A stretch of 64,000 nt of DNA from Pseudooceanicola nitratireducens (lineage in GTDB: Bacteria; Pseudomonadota; Alphaproteobacteria; Rhodobacterales; Rhodobacteraceae): the NCBI RefSeq assembly GCF_900109195.1, contig NZ_FNZG01000005.1, positions 1-64,000 of the forward strand, written 5' to 3'. Below, piece by piece: positions 1 to 7,979 of this stretch (positions are counted from its first letter, which is position 1; the number at the start of each line of letters is the position of its first letter). The notes below the pieces were generated by a model. It was not told the DNA's origin. It saw only the letters and a program-made list of their open reading frames with translations, and did not search any database. The position numbers and the translations under genes are program-made.

Positions 1-153
1 GGGGGGGGGCTGCTGGTTGAGCGAGCTTTCCCTTAGCTCTTTGGCGCAGGCTTTTGGAAGCCTTTCTGTTCTACCTACGCCAATTAAAATTTCCGCCCGG
101 CGTTTACGCCGGGCAGCGCCGTCCCGCCCCCCTGGGGCGGCGCTTTTGCGCCA

Positions 154-176
154 CCCCGCGTGCCGGACGCTGCCCT
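154..176. repeat. 23-bp direct repeat, copy 1
   Basis: Identical to 288-310 (starts CCCCGCGTGCC, ends GCTGCCCT). A second shared word, GCCGGTTGTGG, follows each copy (202-212 and 381-391), so the two blocks look like diverged copies of one roughly 60-100 base segment. Confidence 0.7.
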
Positions 177-240
177 ATGCGATGACCTCTGAAGCCAGAT
201 CGCCGGTTGTGGTGAAGGTGCGCCCCTGGGCTCCGCCCGT

Positions 241-285
241 GATCAGGCGAAATCGTCCACTAAACGATTTCCGGGATGCCTGATC
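241..285. repeat. Two-step interrupted palindrome
   Basis: Outer arms 241-248 (GATCAGGC) and 278-285 (GCCTGATC) and inner arms 249-256 (GAAATCGT) and 264-271 (ACGATTTC) are perfect complements, with a 7-base loop and a 6-base bulge on the right side. As RNA this would be a stable 16-bp bulged stem. It has no T-run, so it is not a simple terminator. Confidence 0.6.
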
Positions 286-287
286 AC

Positions 288-310
288 CCCCGCGTGCCGG
301 ACGCTGCCCT
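288..310. repeat. 23-bp direct repeat, copy 2
   Basis: Second copy of the repeat at 154-176, identical over 23 bases; the flanks beyond it differ apart from the word GCCGGTTGTGG. Confidence 0.7.
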
Positions 311-429
311 TTTCGGGAAAAGTTCGGGCGTGGCAGCCGCGAGCCGAGGTTCCCAGGGTAACGACCGCTAAAGCTGGTGAGCCGGTTGTGGGGAGGTGTG
401 CCGCAAAGTTGCCGCGCATCCTACACAAC

Positions 430-459
430 AAAAAACACCGCCAACCCGAAGGTCGGCGG
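430..459 (-). terminator. Intrinsic terminator of the 503-4040 operon
   Basis: Read leftwards, a 9-bp stem (459-451 with 446-438, one G-T pair) closes a UUCG tetraloop and is followed by TGTTTTTTG. It lies 44 bases after the stop of the crotonase gene and is a textbook rho-independent terminator. Confidence 0.9.
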
Positions 460-502
460 CGAAGTCTCGGGAAGTTTGGTGCCCGATCCCGGGAAGGCGC
501 GG

Positions 503-1300
503 TCAATTGAAGTTGAACCGCGGCGCTTCCTTCCGGGTGAACCGGTCGATGGCGTCCTTGTGATACTCAGACGTCAGGCAGATCGACTGGGCCTGCGCCT
601 CCATGTCCAGCAGCGTGTCGCTGTCCAGCTCCAGAGACCGGGCGGAAATCGCCTTGGTCAGGCCATAGGCCGTGCGCGAGGTCTGGGTCATCTGGGCGGC
701 GATCTCCTGAGCGCGGGGCAGCAGGGCCTCGGGGGTGGTGACCTCCATGCAGATGCCGATCTCTTTCGCCTCGGGCGCGTGCACGGTGCGGCCGGTATAG
801 AACATCTCTCGCGCGCGTTGGAGGCCGACCATGCGGGGCAGCGAATAGAATAGGTTCCCGTCCGGCACCGCGCCGACCTTGCAGAAAGACGCGTTGAACG
901 ACGCCCGGTCCGAGGCCAGGATGATGTCCCCGGTCAGCGCCAGGCCAAGCCCCGCGCCATAGGCCGGGCCATCCACCGCGACGATCACCGGAACCGGCAG
1001 ATCGCGTAGCTTCTTCATCCAGGAATGCAGGTGCTTCATCCGGGGGATGATGTCTTCGGCCCCCGAGACCAGACCGGCCTTATGGTTTTCCAGCATCTTC
1101 TTCAGGTCGCCGCCGGCGCAGAAGACGCCTTCGGACCCGGTGAAGATGACGGCCTTGACCTGCGCGTCCGTGGACAGGCCGTGGAAGGTGTCATGCAGCG
1201 CCTCGCGCATGGCGTCGGACAGGGCGTTGCGCGATTTGGGTTCCGTCATCTCGATCTGGACGACACCCTCGGTGCGGGTGATGCGGATGGGATCGCTCAT
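503..1300 (-). CDS. Crotonase-fold enoyl-CoA isomerase/hydratase-like protein
   Basis: 265 aa, the usual crotonase length, predicted cytoplasmic. The oxyanion-hole segments are clear (CAGGD at 61-65, YGAGLGL at 114-120). The two glutamates of true hydratases are missing: the first position lies in a GLGL run and the second region reads VGAVPDG (142-148). An aspartate in that place (D147) is typical of PaaG-type isomerases, so double-bond isomerisation of an enoyl-CoA is more likely than hydration. It is the last gene of a leftward operon; its ATG overlaps the ligase stop by 4 bases (ATGA). Substrate unknown. Confidence 0.9.
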   Translation of the reverse strand: MSDPIRITRTEGVVQIEMTEPKSRNALSDAMREALHDTFHGLSTDAQVKAVIFTGSEGVFCAGGDLKKMLENHKAGLVSGAEDIIPRMKHLHSWMKKLRDLPVPVIVAVDGPAYGAGLGLALTGDIILASDRASFNASFCKVGAVPDGNLFYSLPRMVGLQRAREMFYTGRTVHAPEAKEIGICMEVTTPEALLPRAQEIAAQMTQTSRTAYGLTKAISARSLELDSDTLLDMEAQAQSICLTSEYHKDAIDRFTRKEAPRFNFN

Positions 1301-2889
1301 GCGTTTTGCCTTTCCGTGCGGGCGGCGAGCACGGCGGCCCGGATCGCCTTTTTGTCGATCTTGTTGGTGGGCGACAGCGGCAGCGCGCCGTCCCAGATGG
1401 TGACCCCGCGCGGGGCCTTGTAGTCGGCGATCTTCTGGCGACAGAAGGCGATCAGGTCCTCCTCGGACGCCTCCTTGCCGTCATGCAGGGCGACGACTGC
1501 ATAGACCATTTCCCCCCATTTCTCGTGCGGGACGCCGATGACGGCGGCCTGGGCAACGGCGGGATGCTTGGAGAGCGCATTCTCGGTCTCGATCGGATAG
1601 ACGTTTTCCCCGCCCGAGATGATCATCTCCTTGGTGCGGCCGACCAGGGTCAGATAGCCGTCTTCGTCCAGGAACCCCGCGTCACCCGTGTGATAGAAGC
1701 CGCCGCGCAGCGCCTGGGCGGTGTCCTCGGGGCGGTTCCAATAGCCGTTCATGACCTGAGGGCCGCGGATGATGACCTCTCCGCTCTGGCCGGTCGGCAC
1801 GGGATTGTCGTTCTCGTCCACGATGCGCACGTCGGCGTAGACCACGGGCTTGCCCACGGTCCCCAGCTTGCCGATCATCGGGTTGCCGGGCATGTGGTCG
1901 GCGGGTGTCAGTACCGTCAGCACGGGCGAGGTTTCGGTCATCCCGTAGCCCTGGCAGAAGACGATGCCCGGGATCGCATCAAGTGCGCGTTCCATCAGCG
2001 CCAGCGGCATCGGAGAGGCCCCGTAGGTCAGGCATCGAATCGACGAGAAATCGAAATCCGAAAACCGGGGGTGGTCCATGATCATCGCCAGCATGGTCGG
2101 CACCAGCGTCATGGTCGTGATGCGCTGATCCTGGATCATGCGCATGGTTTCCTCGACCTCGAACCGGGGCTGGATCACCATGGTCGTGCCATAGGCGATT
2201 GCGGTGTAGACGCGGCTGCCGGTGCCCAGGTGGAACAGCGGCCCGGACAGCAGAAGCACGTCGGTGTCGACATAGCCATACAAATGGCCCGAGCCCGTGG
2301 CATTCACCAGCAGGTTGGCATGGGACAGCATCACCCCCTTGGGCACACCGGTGGTGCCCGAGGTATAGAAGATGATCATCGTGTCGTTGGAATGGCTGGC
2401 CCGGTCGTCAAAGGCATCGTCGGCCACCTTGGGCGTGGCCGCGATCAGCGCATCATACGAAGGTGTGCCGGAAGGCAGGTCTTCGGCCGTGTCGTCCCAA
2501 TCGGCAAAGATCAGGTGCTTCAGCGACGGGCAGCGGTCCATCAGCGCGGCGGCGCGGGGCACGAAGTGGCGGTCGACCACCAGAACCTGCGGAGTGCAGT
2601 CGGCGATGACATCGACCATCTCGTCTTCGGACAGGCGATAGTTCAGCGGCACCAGGATGCCGCCGATGACGCAGGGGACGTAGTACATCTCGACCAGCCA
2701 GTGCGAGTTCTGGCCCAGGTAGGCCACGCGGTCGCCGGGCTTCACGCCCTTGTCCGCCAACACCTGGCCCATGGCCTGGATGCGGTCGCGGAACTGGGCA
2801 TAGGTGAAGTCGCGCCCTTCGAAATGCGTGGCCTTCTTGTCGGGATGCTTGAACGCGTATTTCCGGATCAGGTCGGGGAAGCGGTTCAT
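1297..2889 (-). CDS. Acyl-CoA ligase (AMP-binding, ANL superfamily)
   Basis: 530 aa, full length for a fatty- or aryl-acyl-CoA synthetase. The adenylation P-loop YTSGTTGVPKG is at 175-185, a GYGMTE motif follows in the middle, then the GRTKEMI hinge and a C-terminal NKIDKK with the acyl-AMP-forming lysine near 515. It would activate a carboxylic acid to its CoA thioester with ATP. It overlaps the dehydrogenase upstream and the crotonase downstream by 4 bases each, so the three proteins are translationally coupled. The acid is not identifiable from sequence. Confidence 0.93.
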   Translation of the reverse strand: MNRFPDLIRKYAFKHPDKKATHFEGRDFTYAQFRDRIQAMGQVLADKGVKPGDRVAYLGQNSHWLVEMYYVPCVIGGILVPLNYRLSEDEMVDVIADCTPQVLVVDRHFVPRAAALMDRCPSLKHLIFADWDDTAEDLPSGTPSYDALIAATPKVADDAFDDRASHSNDTMIIFYTSGTTGVPKGVMLSHANLLVNATGSGHLYGYVDTDVLLLSGPLFHLGTGSRVYTAIAYGTTMVIQPRFEVEETMRMIQDQRITTMTLVPTMLAMIMDHPRFSDFDFSSIRCLTYGASPMPLALMERALDAIPGIVFCQGYGMTETSPVLTVLTPADHMPGNPMIGKLGTVGKPVVYADVRIVDENDNPVPTGQSGEVIIRGPQVMNGYWNRPEDTAQALRGGFYHTGDAGFLDEDGYLTLVGRTKEMIISGGENVYPIETENALSKHPAVAQAAVIGVPHEKWGEMVYAVVALHDGKEASEEDLIAFCRQKIADYKAPRGVTIWDGALPLSPTNKIDKKAIRAAVLAARTERQNA

Positions 2890-4040
2890 TTCTTCCCCCC
2901 AAGGACAGACCGGCCGATGATCTCGCGCATCACCTCACCGGTGCCGCCGGCGATGCGGCCGACACGGGCATCGGCCCAGGCGCGGGCAATGGGATATTCC
3001 CACATGTAGCCATAGCCGCCGAACATCTGCAGCATGGTATCAAGGCACTGGCACAGCGTTTCCGAGGTCAGCATCTTGCCCATGGCAGCGTCCACGGCGT
3101 CCAACTCGCCGGCGACGTGCATTTCCAGGCATTTGTCGACGAAGACGCGCATCAGAACGGCCTGGGCCTTGATCTCGGCGATCTTGAAGCGGGTGTTCTG
3201 GAAATCACCGATGGTCTGGCCAAAGGCCTTGCGGGTGGTGACGTGATCCACGGTCCAATCCAGCGCGGCCTCGAGCGCGGCAGAGGCGCGGACACATTGC
3301 AGCAGACGTTCCTGCGGCAACTGTTCCATCAGCTGGTAGAAGCCGCGCCCTTCGCCGCCCAGCAGGTTGGTCGCGGGCACGCGGACGTTGTCAAAGAACA
3401 GCTCGGCCGTGTCCTGGGCCTTCCAGCCGACCTTATCCAGCAGCTTTTCCCCCTTGGTGAAGCCGGGCGTGTCCGCCGGCACCAGGATCAGCGAGGTGCC
3501 CTTGGCCCCCAGTTTCGGGTCGGTCTTGCAGGCCAGGACCAGGATATCGCAGTTGCCGCCATTGGTGATGAACACCTTCTGGCCGTTGATGACGAAATCA
3601 TCGCCGTCCCGCACCGCGGTGGTCTTGATACCCTGTACGTCGGATCCGGCGGCGGGTTCGGTCATGGCGATGGCGCCGATCGCCTCGCCCCGGGCCATCT
3701 TGGGCAGCCATTCCTTCTTGATCTCTTCCGACCCGTAGTGAAGCAGATAGGGCGCGACGATGTCGGAATGCAGCGAAAAGCCTGGCCCCATGGCCCCGGC
3801 GGCGGACAGTTCTTCCATCACCACCATAGAGAACAGGAAATCCGCACCGGCCCCGCCGTATTCCTCGGGCATGGCGGCGCAGAGCAGCCCGTTTTCGCCG
3901 GCCTTCTTCCAGGCCTCGCGGCTGACGCGGCCGTCTTTTTCCCACTGCGCATGATGCGGCGTGATCTCGGCCTCGACAAAGCGGCGGACCTGATCGCGGA
4001 ACATCTCGTGGTCTTCGTTGTAAATGGTGCGCTTGAACAT
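2886..4040 (-). CDS. Acyl-CoA dehydrogenase
   Basis: 384 aa from the chosen ATG (MFKRTIYNEDHEMF), which has GGAGGAG 8 bases upstream; an in-frame extension to 4106 runs through the operator region and is not believed. The three-domain FAD-dependent dehydrogenase fold is shown by AMTEPAAGSD, the ITNGG segment and the C-terminal QMFGGYGYM. The usual C-terminal glutamate is replaced (IAGGTGEVM), so the catalytic base is probably the alternative one used by the isovaleryl/long-chain type. First gene of the operon with CoA ligase and isomerase; it makes the 2-enoyl-CoA. Confidence 0.93.
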   Translation of the reverse strand: MFKRTIYNEDHEMFRDQVRRFVEAEITPHHAQWEKDGRVSREAWKKAGENGLLCAAMPEEYGGAGADFLFSMVVMEELSAAGAMGPGFSLHSDIVAPYLLHYGSEEIKKEWLPKMARGEAIGAIAMTEPAAGSDVQGIKTTAVRDGDDFVINGQKVFITNGGNCDILVLACKTDPKLGAKGTSLILVPADTPGFTKGEKLLDKVGWKAQDTAELFFDNVRVPATNLLGGEGRGFYQLMEQLPQERLLQCVRASAALEAALDWTVDHVTTRKAFGQTIGDFQNTRFKIAEIKAQAVLMRVFVDKCLEMHVAGELDAVDAAMGKMLTSETLCQCLDTMLQMFGGYGYMWEYPIARAWADARVGRIAGGTGEVMREIIGRSVLGGKK

Positions 4041-4160
4041 GCGGGTCTCCTCCAATCCCTGCCGACTCCACCTCGGCGTGTTGAGGTCTTCATAATTAGC
4101 TTGCAATTAATTATCAAGCTAATTACATACGACAGGGAATTGACGAGGAGGAGACATTCC
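4041..4160. promoter_or_regulatory. Divergent promoter region with 11-bp inverted repeat
   Basis: Between the leftward dehydrogenase and the rightward SDR. Perfect arms TAATTAGCTTG (4093-4103) and CAAGCTAATTA (4115-4125) are separated by an AT-rich 11-base spacer containing AATTAATT. The symmetry and the position between two divergent acyl-CoA operons suggest an operator for both. The MarR protein at 5154 is the nearest regulator candidate. Related AT-rich palindromes occur at 7910 and 21793. Confidence 0.7.
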
Positions 4161-5063
4161 ATGCTGGAAGGCAAGGCAGTCATCGTGACGGGCGCGGGCC
4201 GGGGAATCGGCCGCGACATCGCATTGATGATGGCGTCGCGTGGCGCAAAAGTCATCGTGAACGATCTGGGCGGTGCCGCCGATGGTGACGGGGCGGATGC
4301 GACCCCGGCGCAAGAGGTGGTGAACGAAATCAAGGCCGCCGGAGGCGAGGCCGTCGCGAACTTTGGCAACGTGGCCAAGATCGAAGACGCCAACGCGATG
4401 TACGAACAGTCCATGGACGAATTCGGCACCATCGACGTGGTGGTCAACAACGCGGGTATCCTGCGTGACGTCATCTTCCACAAGATGACCGAACAGGAAT
4501 GGGACAGCGTCATCGCCGTGCACCTGAAGGGCAGCTTCAACATGGCGCAGGCCGTGGCCAAGCAGTTCAAGATGCAGGCCTCGGGCTGTTTCCTGAACTT
4601 CACCTCGACCTCCGGGCTGATCGGCAACTTTGGCCAGGCGAACTATTCCGCCGCCAAGATGGGCATCGTTGGCCTGTCGAAGTCGCTGGCGCTGGACATG
4701 GCGCGTTTCAACGTGCGGTCGAACTGCATCGCGCCCTTCGCCTGGTCGCGCCTGATCGGCACCATCCCCGCCAAGACCGAGGCCGAGAAGGCCCGTGTCG
4801 AGCGCATCAAGGAGATGACGCCGGCCAAGATCGCGCCGCTGTGTGTTGCCCTGGCGGATCCGACCTGCGAAACCACCGGTCAGATCTTCTGCATCCGCAA
4901 CAACGAGATCTTCCTGATGTCGCAGCCGCGTCCGATCCGGTCGGTGCACCGTTCGGAAGGCTGGACCCCGGAGACCGTGCGCGATCATGCGATCCCGGCG
5001 ATGAAGGCCAGTTTCCACGAACTGGAACGCTCGGGCGACGTTTTCAGCTGGGATCCGATCTAA
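4161..5063 (+). CDS. SDR-family (3R)-hydroxyacyl-CoA dehydrogenase, MFE-2-like
   Basis: 300 aa. The start ATG (MLEGKAVIVT) follows GAGGAGGAGA. The NAD-binding TGAGRGIG is at 10-17, NNAGILRD at 96-103, and the catalytic Tyr162 and Lys166 lie in YSAAK. The motifs VVNDLGG, NAGILRD and GNFGQANYSAAK are those of the dehydrogenase part of peroxisomal multifunctional enzyme 2 (HSD17B4), which oxidises (3R)-hydroxyacyl-CoAs, including 2-methyl-branched ones. The nearby alpha-methylacyl-CoA racemase fits such substrates. The assignment is by remembered motif similarity; a general ketoacyl reductase is the alternative. Confidence 0.88.
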   Translation: MLEGKAVIVTGAGRGIGRDIALMMASRGAKVIVNDLGGAADGDGADATPAQEVVNEIKAAGGEAVANFGNVAKIEDANAMYEQSMDEFGTIDVVVNNAGILRDVIFHKMTEQEWDSVIAVHLKGSFNMAQAVAKQFKMQASGCFLNFTSTSGLIGNFGQANYSAAKMGIVGLSKSLALDMARFNVRSNCIAPFAWSRLIGTIPAKTEAEKARVERIKEMTPAKIAPLCVALADPTCETTGQIFCIRNNEIFLMSQPRPIRSVHRSEGWTPETVRDHAIPAMKASFHELERSGDVFSWDPI

Positions 5064-5153
5064 GGATTAGACCTTTGGGTCTGGCGAAACTATGCTGTTC
5101 CATGGTCTGCCACGGCGGGCCATGGGATCAGATTTCGGAAGGGAAACGCAGTC

Positions 5154-5624
5154 TTGGGCGATACGGTCAAGGATAAGCCGGTGAAGGTGTCTCTGGGCGA
5201 GGATTACAATCCTCTCTATCAGGACATTGCGAGGTTTCGGGCAATCATGTTCGACAGTCTGCTGAAGCCGCATGACATGACCATGTCGCAGGGCTGGGTC
5301 CTGGTGCATCTGCTGCGCGAGAACGGACTGCGCCAGTCCGAACTGGCCGAGAGGCTGGAGGTGGCGACCGTGACCACCTCGAAGCTGATCGACCGGCTCG
5401 AGGCGCGCGGCTACGTCGAACGGCGCACCGACCCCGAAGATCGCCGCTCCAACCGTGTGTTTGCCACCGACCAGGCCAAGGCCATCGTCAAGATCATGAC
5501 CAAGACGATCTATGACGTGGACGAGATTGCCAATGTCGGGATCGAACAGGCGGATCTGGAGACCACCGGAAAGGTGCTGAGCCGCATGCGCGACAACCTG
5601 CGCGCGGCCCTGGCCAACCGCTAG
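5154..5624 (+). CDS. MarR-family transcriptional regulator
   Basis: 156 aa with a TTG start preceded by GGAAGGGAAA. The winged helix-turn-helix spans about 50-115: LRQSELAERLEVATVTTSKLID region, then the wing with RRTDPEDRRS. MarR proteins usually bind short palindromes as dimers and release DNA on binding a phenolic acid, CoA thioester or similar ligand. It lies inside a rightward gene set for acyl-CoA metabolism and is followed at once by the palindrome TCTATCGATAGA (5629-5640), so local control of this module is likely. Confidence 0.9.
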   Translation: MGDTVKDKPVKVSLGEDYNPLYQDIARFRAIMFDSLLKPHDMTMSQGWVLVHLLRENGLRQSELAERLEVATVTTSKLIDRLEARGYVERRTDPEDRRSNRVFATDQAKAIVKIMTKTIYDVDEIANVGIEQADLETTGKVLSRMRDNLRAALANR

Positions 5625-5628
5625 ACCT

Positions 5629-5640
5629 TCTATCGATAGA
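5629..5640. promoter_or_regulatory. 12-bp perfect palindrome after marR-like gene
   Basis: TCTATCGATAGA, 4 bases after the regulator's stop codon and 50 bases before the racemase start. It is a candidate MarR operator by position and symmetry only. Confidence 0.4.
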
Positions 5641-5689
5641 CGCGTCCCGGTCCGCCGGGGCGTGCCCAATCAGACAAAAGGATGACGCG

Positions 5690-6847
5690 ATGCCGATGGA
5701 CGCATCCGCGCCCCCGCTTGCGGGGCTGCGCATCATTGAATTTGCCGGGATCGGACCGGGCCCCTTTGCGGGCATGATGCTGGCCGACATGGGGGCCGAG
5801 ATCATCCGTATCGAACGCCCCGGCGCGTCGTCTCCGACCGCGCAGGGCGACTATGGTCTGGATTTCATGGCGCGCGGCCGCAAGTCGCTGGCACTGAACC
5901 TCAAGGCCCCCGGCGCGGTCGAGCTGGCATTGCAGCTGATCGAAACCGCCGACGGGCTGATTGAAGGCTTCCGCCCCGGCGTTATGGAGCGTCTGGGCCT
6001 GGGCCCCGACATCTGTCGCGCCCGCAATCCGCGCCTGGTCTATGGCCGCATGACGGGCTGGGGCCAGGACGGTCCGATCGCCCATACCGCCGGGCACGAC
6101 CTGAACTACATCGCGCTGACCGGCGCGCTTTGGGCCAGCGGCGAGGCGGGGCAGAAACCGTCCTTCCCGCTGAACCTGCTGGGCGATTTCGGCGGCGGCG
6201 GCATGTTCCTGGCCTTCGGCATGGTCACGGGGATGCTCAAGGCCGCGCGATCGGGGCAGGGCGACGTGGTGGATGCCGCGATCGTCGACGGCACCTCGGC
6301 CCTGATGACGATGATCTATTCGCGCCGCGCCATGGGCGTCTGGCAGGATGAACGCCAGTCCAATGCGCTGGACGGTGGCGTGCCCTGGTACGGGGTCTAC
6401 GAATGCGCCGACGGCGGCTGGATCACCATCGGATCGCTGGAGCCGCAGTTCTGGGCCGTTCTGCTGAACAAGCTGAACCTGACCGAGGCCGACCTGGGCG
6501 ACCGCAAGGACCGCAGCACCTGGCCCGCCATGCGCGCCAAGTTCACCCAGATCTTCAAGGCCCAGCCCCGCGATCACTGGGTCGCGCTGCTGCAGGACAC
6601 CGACGCCTGTTTCGCCCCTGTGCTCAGCCCGGCCGAAGCGGCGGCGCATCCGCACAACCAGGCGCGCGGCATCTTTACCGGAACCCAGGACCCGCAGCCC
6701 ATGCCCGCCCCGCGCTTTGCCACGTCGCAGACACCGCTGCCCGACAGGCCGCCGGTGCCCGGCGCGCACAGCCGCCAGGTCCTGGAAGAGGCCGGGATCG
6801 GCCCGGACGACATCGACACCTATTTCCGCGAAGGCACGGTGTCCTGA
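5690..6847 (+). CDS. Alpha-methylacyl-CoA racemase (CaiB/BaiF family)
   Basis: 385 aa; ATG preceded by AAAGGATG. Within the CaiB/BaiF CoA-transferase superfamily it carries the racemase signature: GIGPGPFAGMMLADMGAE near the N-terminus, His136 in AGHDLNYIAL and Asp166 in GDFGGGG, matching the His/Asp acid-base pair of AMACR/MCR. It should interconvert (2R)- and (2S)-methylacyl-CoA, which beta-oxidation of branched side chains (isoprenoid, sterol, branched fatty acids) requires. It sits between the regulator and an NPD flavoprotein, upstream of a TRAP transporter. A related racemase lies at 21886-23034. Confidence 0.92.
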   Translation: MPMDASAPPLAGLRIIEFAGIGPGPFAGMMLADMGAEIIRIERPGASSPTAQGDYGLDFMARGRKSLALNLKAPGAVELALQLIETADGLIEGFRPGVMERLGLGPDICRARNPRLVYGRMTGWGQDGPIAHTAGHDLNYIALTGALWASGEAGQKPSFPLNLLGDFGGGGMFLAFGMVTGMLKAARSGQGDVVDAAIVDGTSALMTMIYSRRAMGVWQDERQSNALDGGVPWYGVYECADGGWITIGSLEPQFWAVLLNKLNLTEADLGDRKDRSTWPAMRAKFTQIFKAQPRDHWVALLQDTDACFAPVLSPAEAAAHPHNQARGIFTGTQDPQPMPAPRFATSQTPLPDRPPVPGAHSRQVLEEAGIGPDDIDTYFREGTVS

Positions 6848-6878
6848 GCGACGCCGACAAGGGGGAGGAGACCCACCA

Positions 6879-7856
6879 ATGACCATGCCCGCCGTCATGA
6901 AGAACCTGCGCATTCCGCTGATCGGAAGCCCGCTGTTCATCATCTCGACACCCGAACTGGTGACCGCACAATGCAAGGCCGGCGTCGTCGGCAGTTTCCC
7001 GGCGCTGAACGCCCGCGAAAAGGACGGCCAGTCGCTGGACGAATGGCTGACCCGGATCAAGGACGACCTGGCGCGCTATGACGACGCGAACCCGGACCGT
7101 CCCTCGGCCCCGTTTGCGGTCAACCAGATCGTGCACAAGTCCAACACCCGGCTGGAACGCGACGTGGAGCTGTGCGTGAAGCACAAGGTGCCGGTCTGGA
7201 TCACGTCCCTCGGGGCGCAGAAGTGGGTCTATGACGCGGCGCATTCCTGTGGCGCGGTGGTGCTGCACGACGTGATCAACGACCGCTTCGCCCACAAGGC
7301 GATCGAAAAGGGGGCCGACGGTCTGATCGCCGTTGCCGCCGGCGCGGGTGGCCACGCGGGCGCGCAGTCGCCGCTTGCGCTGATCCAGGAGATCCGCGAA
7401 TGGTTCGACGGGCCGCTGTTCCTGTCCGGTGCCATCGCCAAGGGGGATTCGATCCTGGCCGCGCTGGCCATGGGGGCGGACGGCGGTTACGCTGGCACCG
7501 CCTTCATCGCCACGGAAGAGGCGAACGCCGTTCCCGGCTACAAGCAGATGATCACCGAACACGGCGCATCCGACATCGTCTATTCCAACCTCTTCACCGG
7601 GGTCTGGGGGAATTACCTGAAACCCTCGATCGCGGCGGCGGGCATGGACCCCGACGCGCTTGAGATGTCGGACCCCAGCAAGATGAGCTTTGCGGAAAAC
7701 CGTGAAAAACCAAAGTCCTGGAAAGAGATCTGGGGGTCGGGCCAGGGCATCGGCGCGGTCAAGTCCACCGTGACCACCGCCCAGCTGGTCGACCGCCTGG
7801 AAGCCGAGTTCATCGCCGCGCAAGAACGGCTGAACGCCACGCTCGCCGCCCGCTAA
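6879..7856 (+). CDS. NPD-family flavoprotein (nitronate monooxygenase/enoyl reductase-like)
   Basis: 325 aa from the ATG after GGGGGAGGAGACCC; earlier in-frame codons lie inside the racemase gene. TIM-barrel FMN protein of the 2-nitropropane dioxygenase family: PALNAR at 41-46, GAGGHAG with the family histidine at 159, and GYAGTAFIATEEA for phosphate binding. The family contains nitronate monooxygenases, FabK enoyl-ACP reductases and CoA-ester reductases such as IpdC of steroid degradation. The setting (racemase, CoA ligase, TRAP importer) favours a CoA-ester reaction over nitronate removal, but this is inference. Paralogues at 24329 and 59128. Confidence 0.88.
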   Translation: MTMPAVMKNLRIPLIGSPLFIISTPELVTAQCKAGVVGSFPALNAREKDGQSLDEWLTRIKDDLARYDDANPDRPSAPFAVNQIVHKSNTRLERDVELCVKHKVPVWITSLGAQKWVYDAAHSCGAVVLHDVINDRFAHKAIEKGADGLIAVAAGAGGHAGAQSPLALIQEIREWFDGPLFLSGAIAKGDSILAALAMGADGGYAGTAFIATEEANAVPGYKQMITEHGASDIVYSNLFTGVWGNYLKPSIAAAGMDPDALEMSDPSKMSFAENREKPKSWKEIWGSGQGIGAVKSTVTTAQLVDRLEAEFIAAQERLNATLAAR

Positions 7857-7873
7857 GGCGGCGGCGGCCACCG

Positions 7874-7897
7874 GTGCAGACGGGGGAGAGTCTGCAC
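7874..7897 (+). other. Hairpin after NPD gene
   Basis: Perfect 8-bp arms 7874-7881 and 7890-7897 with an 8-base loop, 18 bases after the NPD stop. There is no T-run; it may be a weak terminator or protect the upstream transcript's 3' end. Confidence 0.5.
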
Positions 7898-7909
7898 AAT
7901 TAGATTGCT

Positions 7910-7924
7910 AGATAACTATTATCT
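7910..7924. promoter_or_regulatory. 15-bp palindrome upstream of TRAP operon
   Basis: AGATAACTATTATCT (6-3-6) inside an AT-rich stretch that also holds AATTAG and two TTGCTA words. The layout resembles GTAAGCTAAGCTTAC at 21793, upstream of the other TRAP binding-protein gene. Candidate operator overlapping the dctP promoter. Confidence 0.5.
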
Positions 7925-7946
7925 TGCTATGCAAATCGAAGGAGGA

Positions 7947-7962
7947 TCGGACAAAAGTCCGA
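7947..7962 (+). promoter_or_regulatory. Leader stem-loop before TRAP binding-protein gene
   Basis: TCGGAC-AAAA-GTCCGA forms a tight 6-bp hairpin. It lies between an orphan Shine-Dalgarno-like AAGGAGG (7939-7945) and the true AGGGAGGA (7968-7975) of the gene at 7980. Confidence 0.5.
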
Positions 7963-7979
7963 CGATAGGGAGGAAGACA

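Larger units (their letters stand above)
1..502. other. Non-coding region with hairpins and a short duplication
   Basis: No convincing gene. Short reading frames here have no ribosome site and no recognisable protein. The stretch holds three consecutive hairpins at 95-152 (arms 95-102/107-114, 124-130/134-140 and 139-143/148-152), a 23-base direct repeat (154-176 and 288-310), a large interrupted palindrome (241-285) and the terminator of the leftward operon (430-459). It may carry a small structured RNA or be decayed intergenic DNA; the sequence does not decide. Confidence 0.6.

Noticed and set aside
1-82. tRNA-like stretch ending in ...TACGCCA
   Set aside because: No T-arm (GGTTCGA-type) and no consistent acceptor or anticodon stem could be folded; the terminal CCA is probably chance.
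17-283. Open frame of 88 codons at the window start
   Set aside because: Rich in Arg/Pro/Ala, no ribosome site, runs through hairpins and repeats; composition typical of a chance frame in GC-rich DNA.
1306-3009. Long plus-strand open frame opposite the CoA ligase (567 codons)
   Set aside because: Antisense shadow of a clear ligase gene; His/Arg/Gly/Asp-rich, no domain, no start signal. The same applies to other long antisense frames (for example 7908-9452, 18870-20630, 43921-47547, 62405-63985).
4041-4106. N-terminal extension of the acyl-CoA dehydrogenase
   Set aside because: The extension (MQANYEDLN...) runs through the divergent operator; family alignment and the GGAGGAG site favour the ATG at 4040.
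5070-5095. Terminator hairpin AGACC-TTTG-GGTCT after the SDR gene
   Set aside because: Only a 5-bp stem and no T-run; too weak to call.
6879-7856. Confident call as nitronate monooxygenase
   Set aside because: The family is mixed and the neighbourhood concerns CoA esters; kept as NPD-family flavoprotein.
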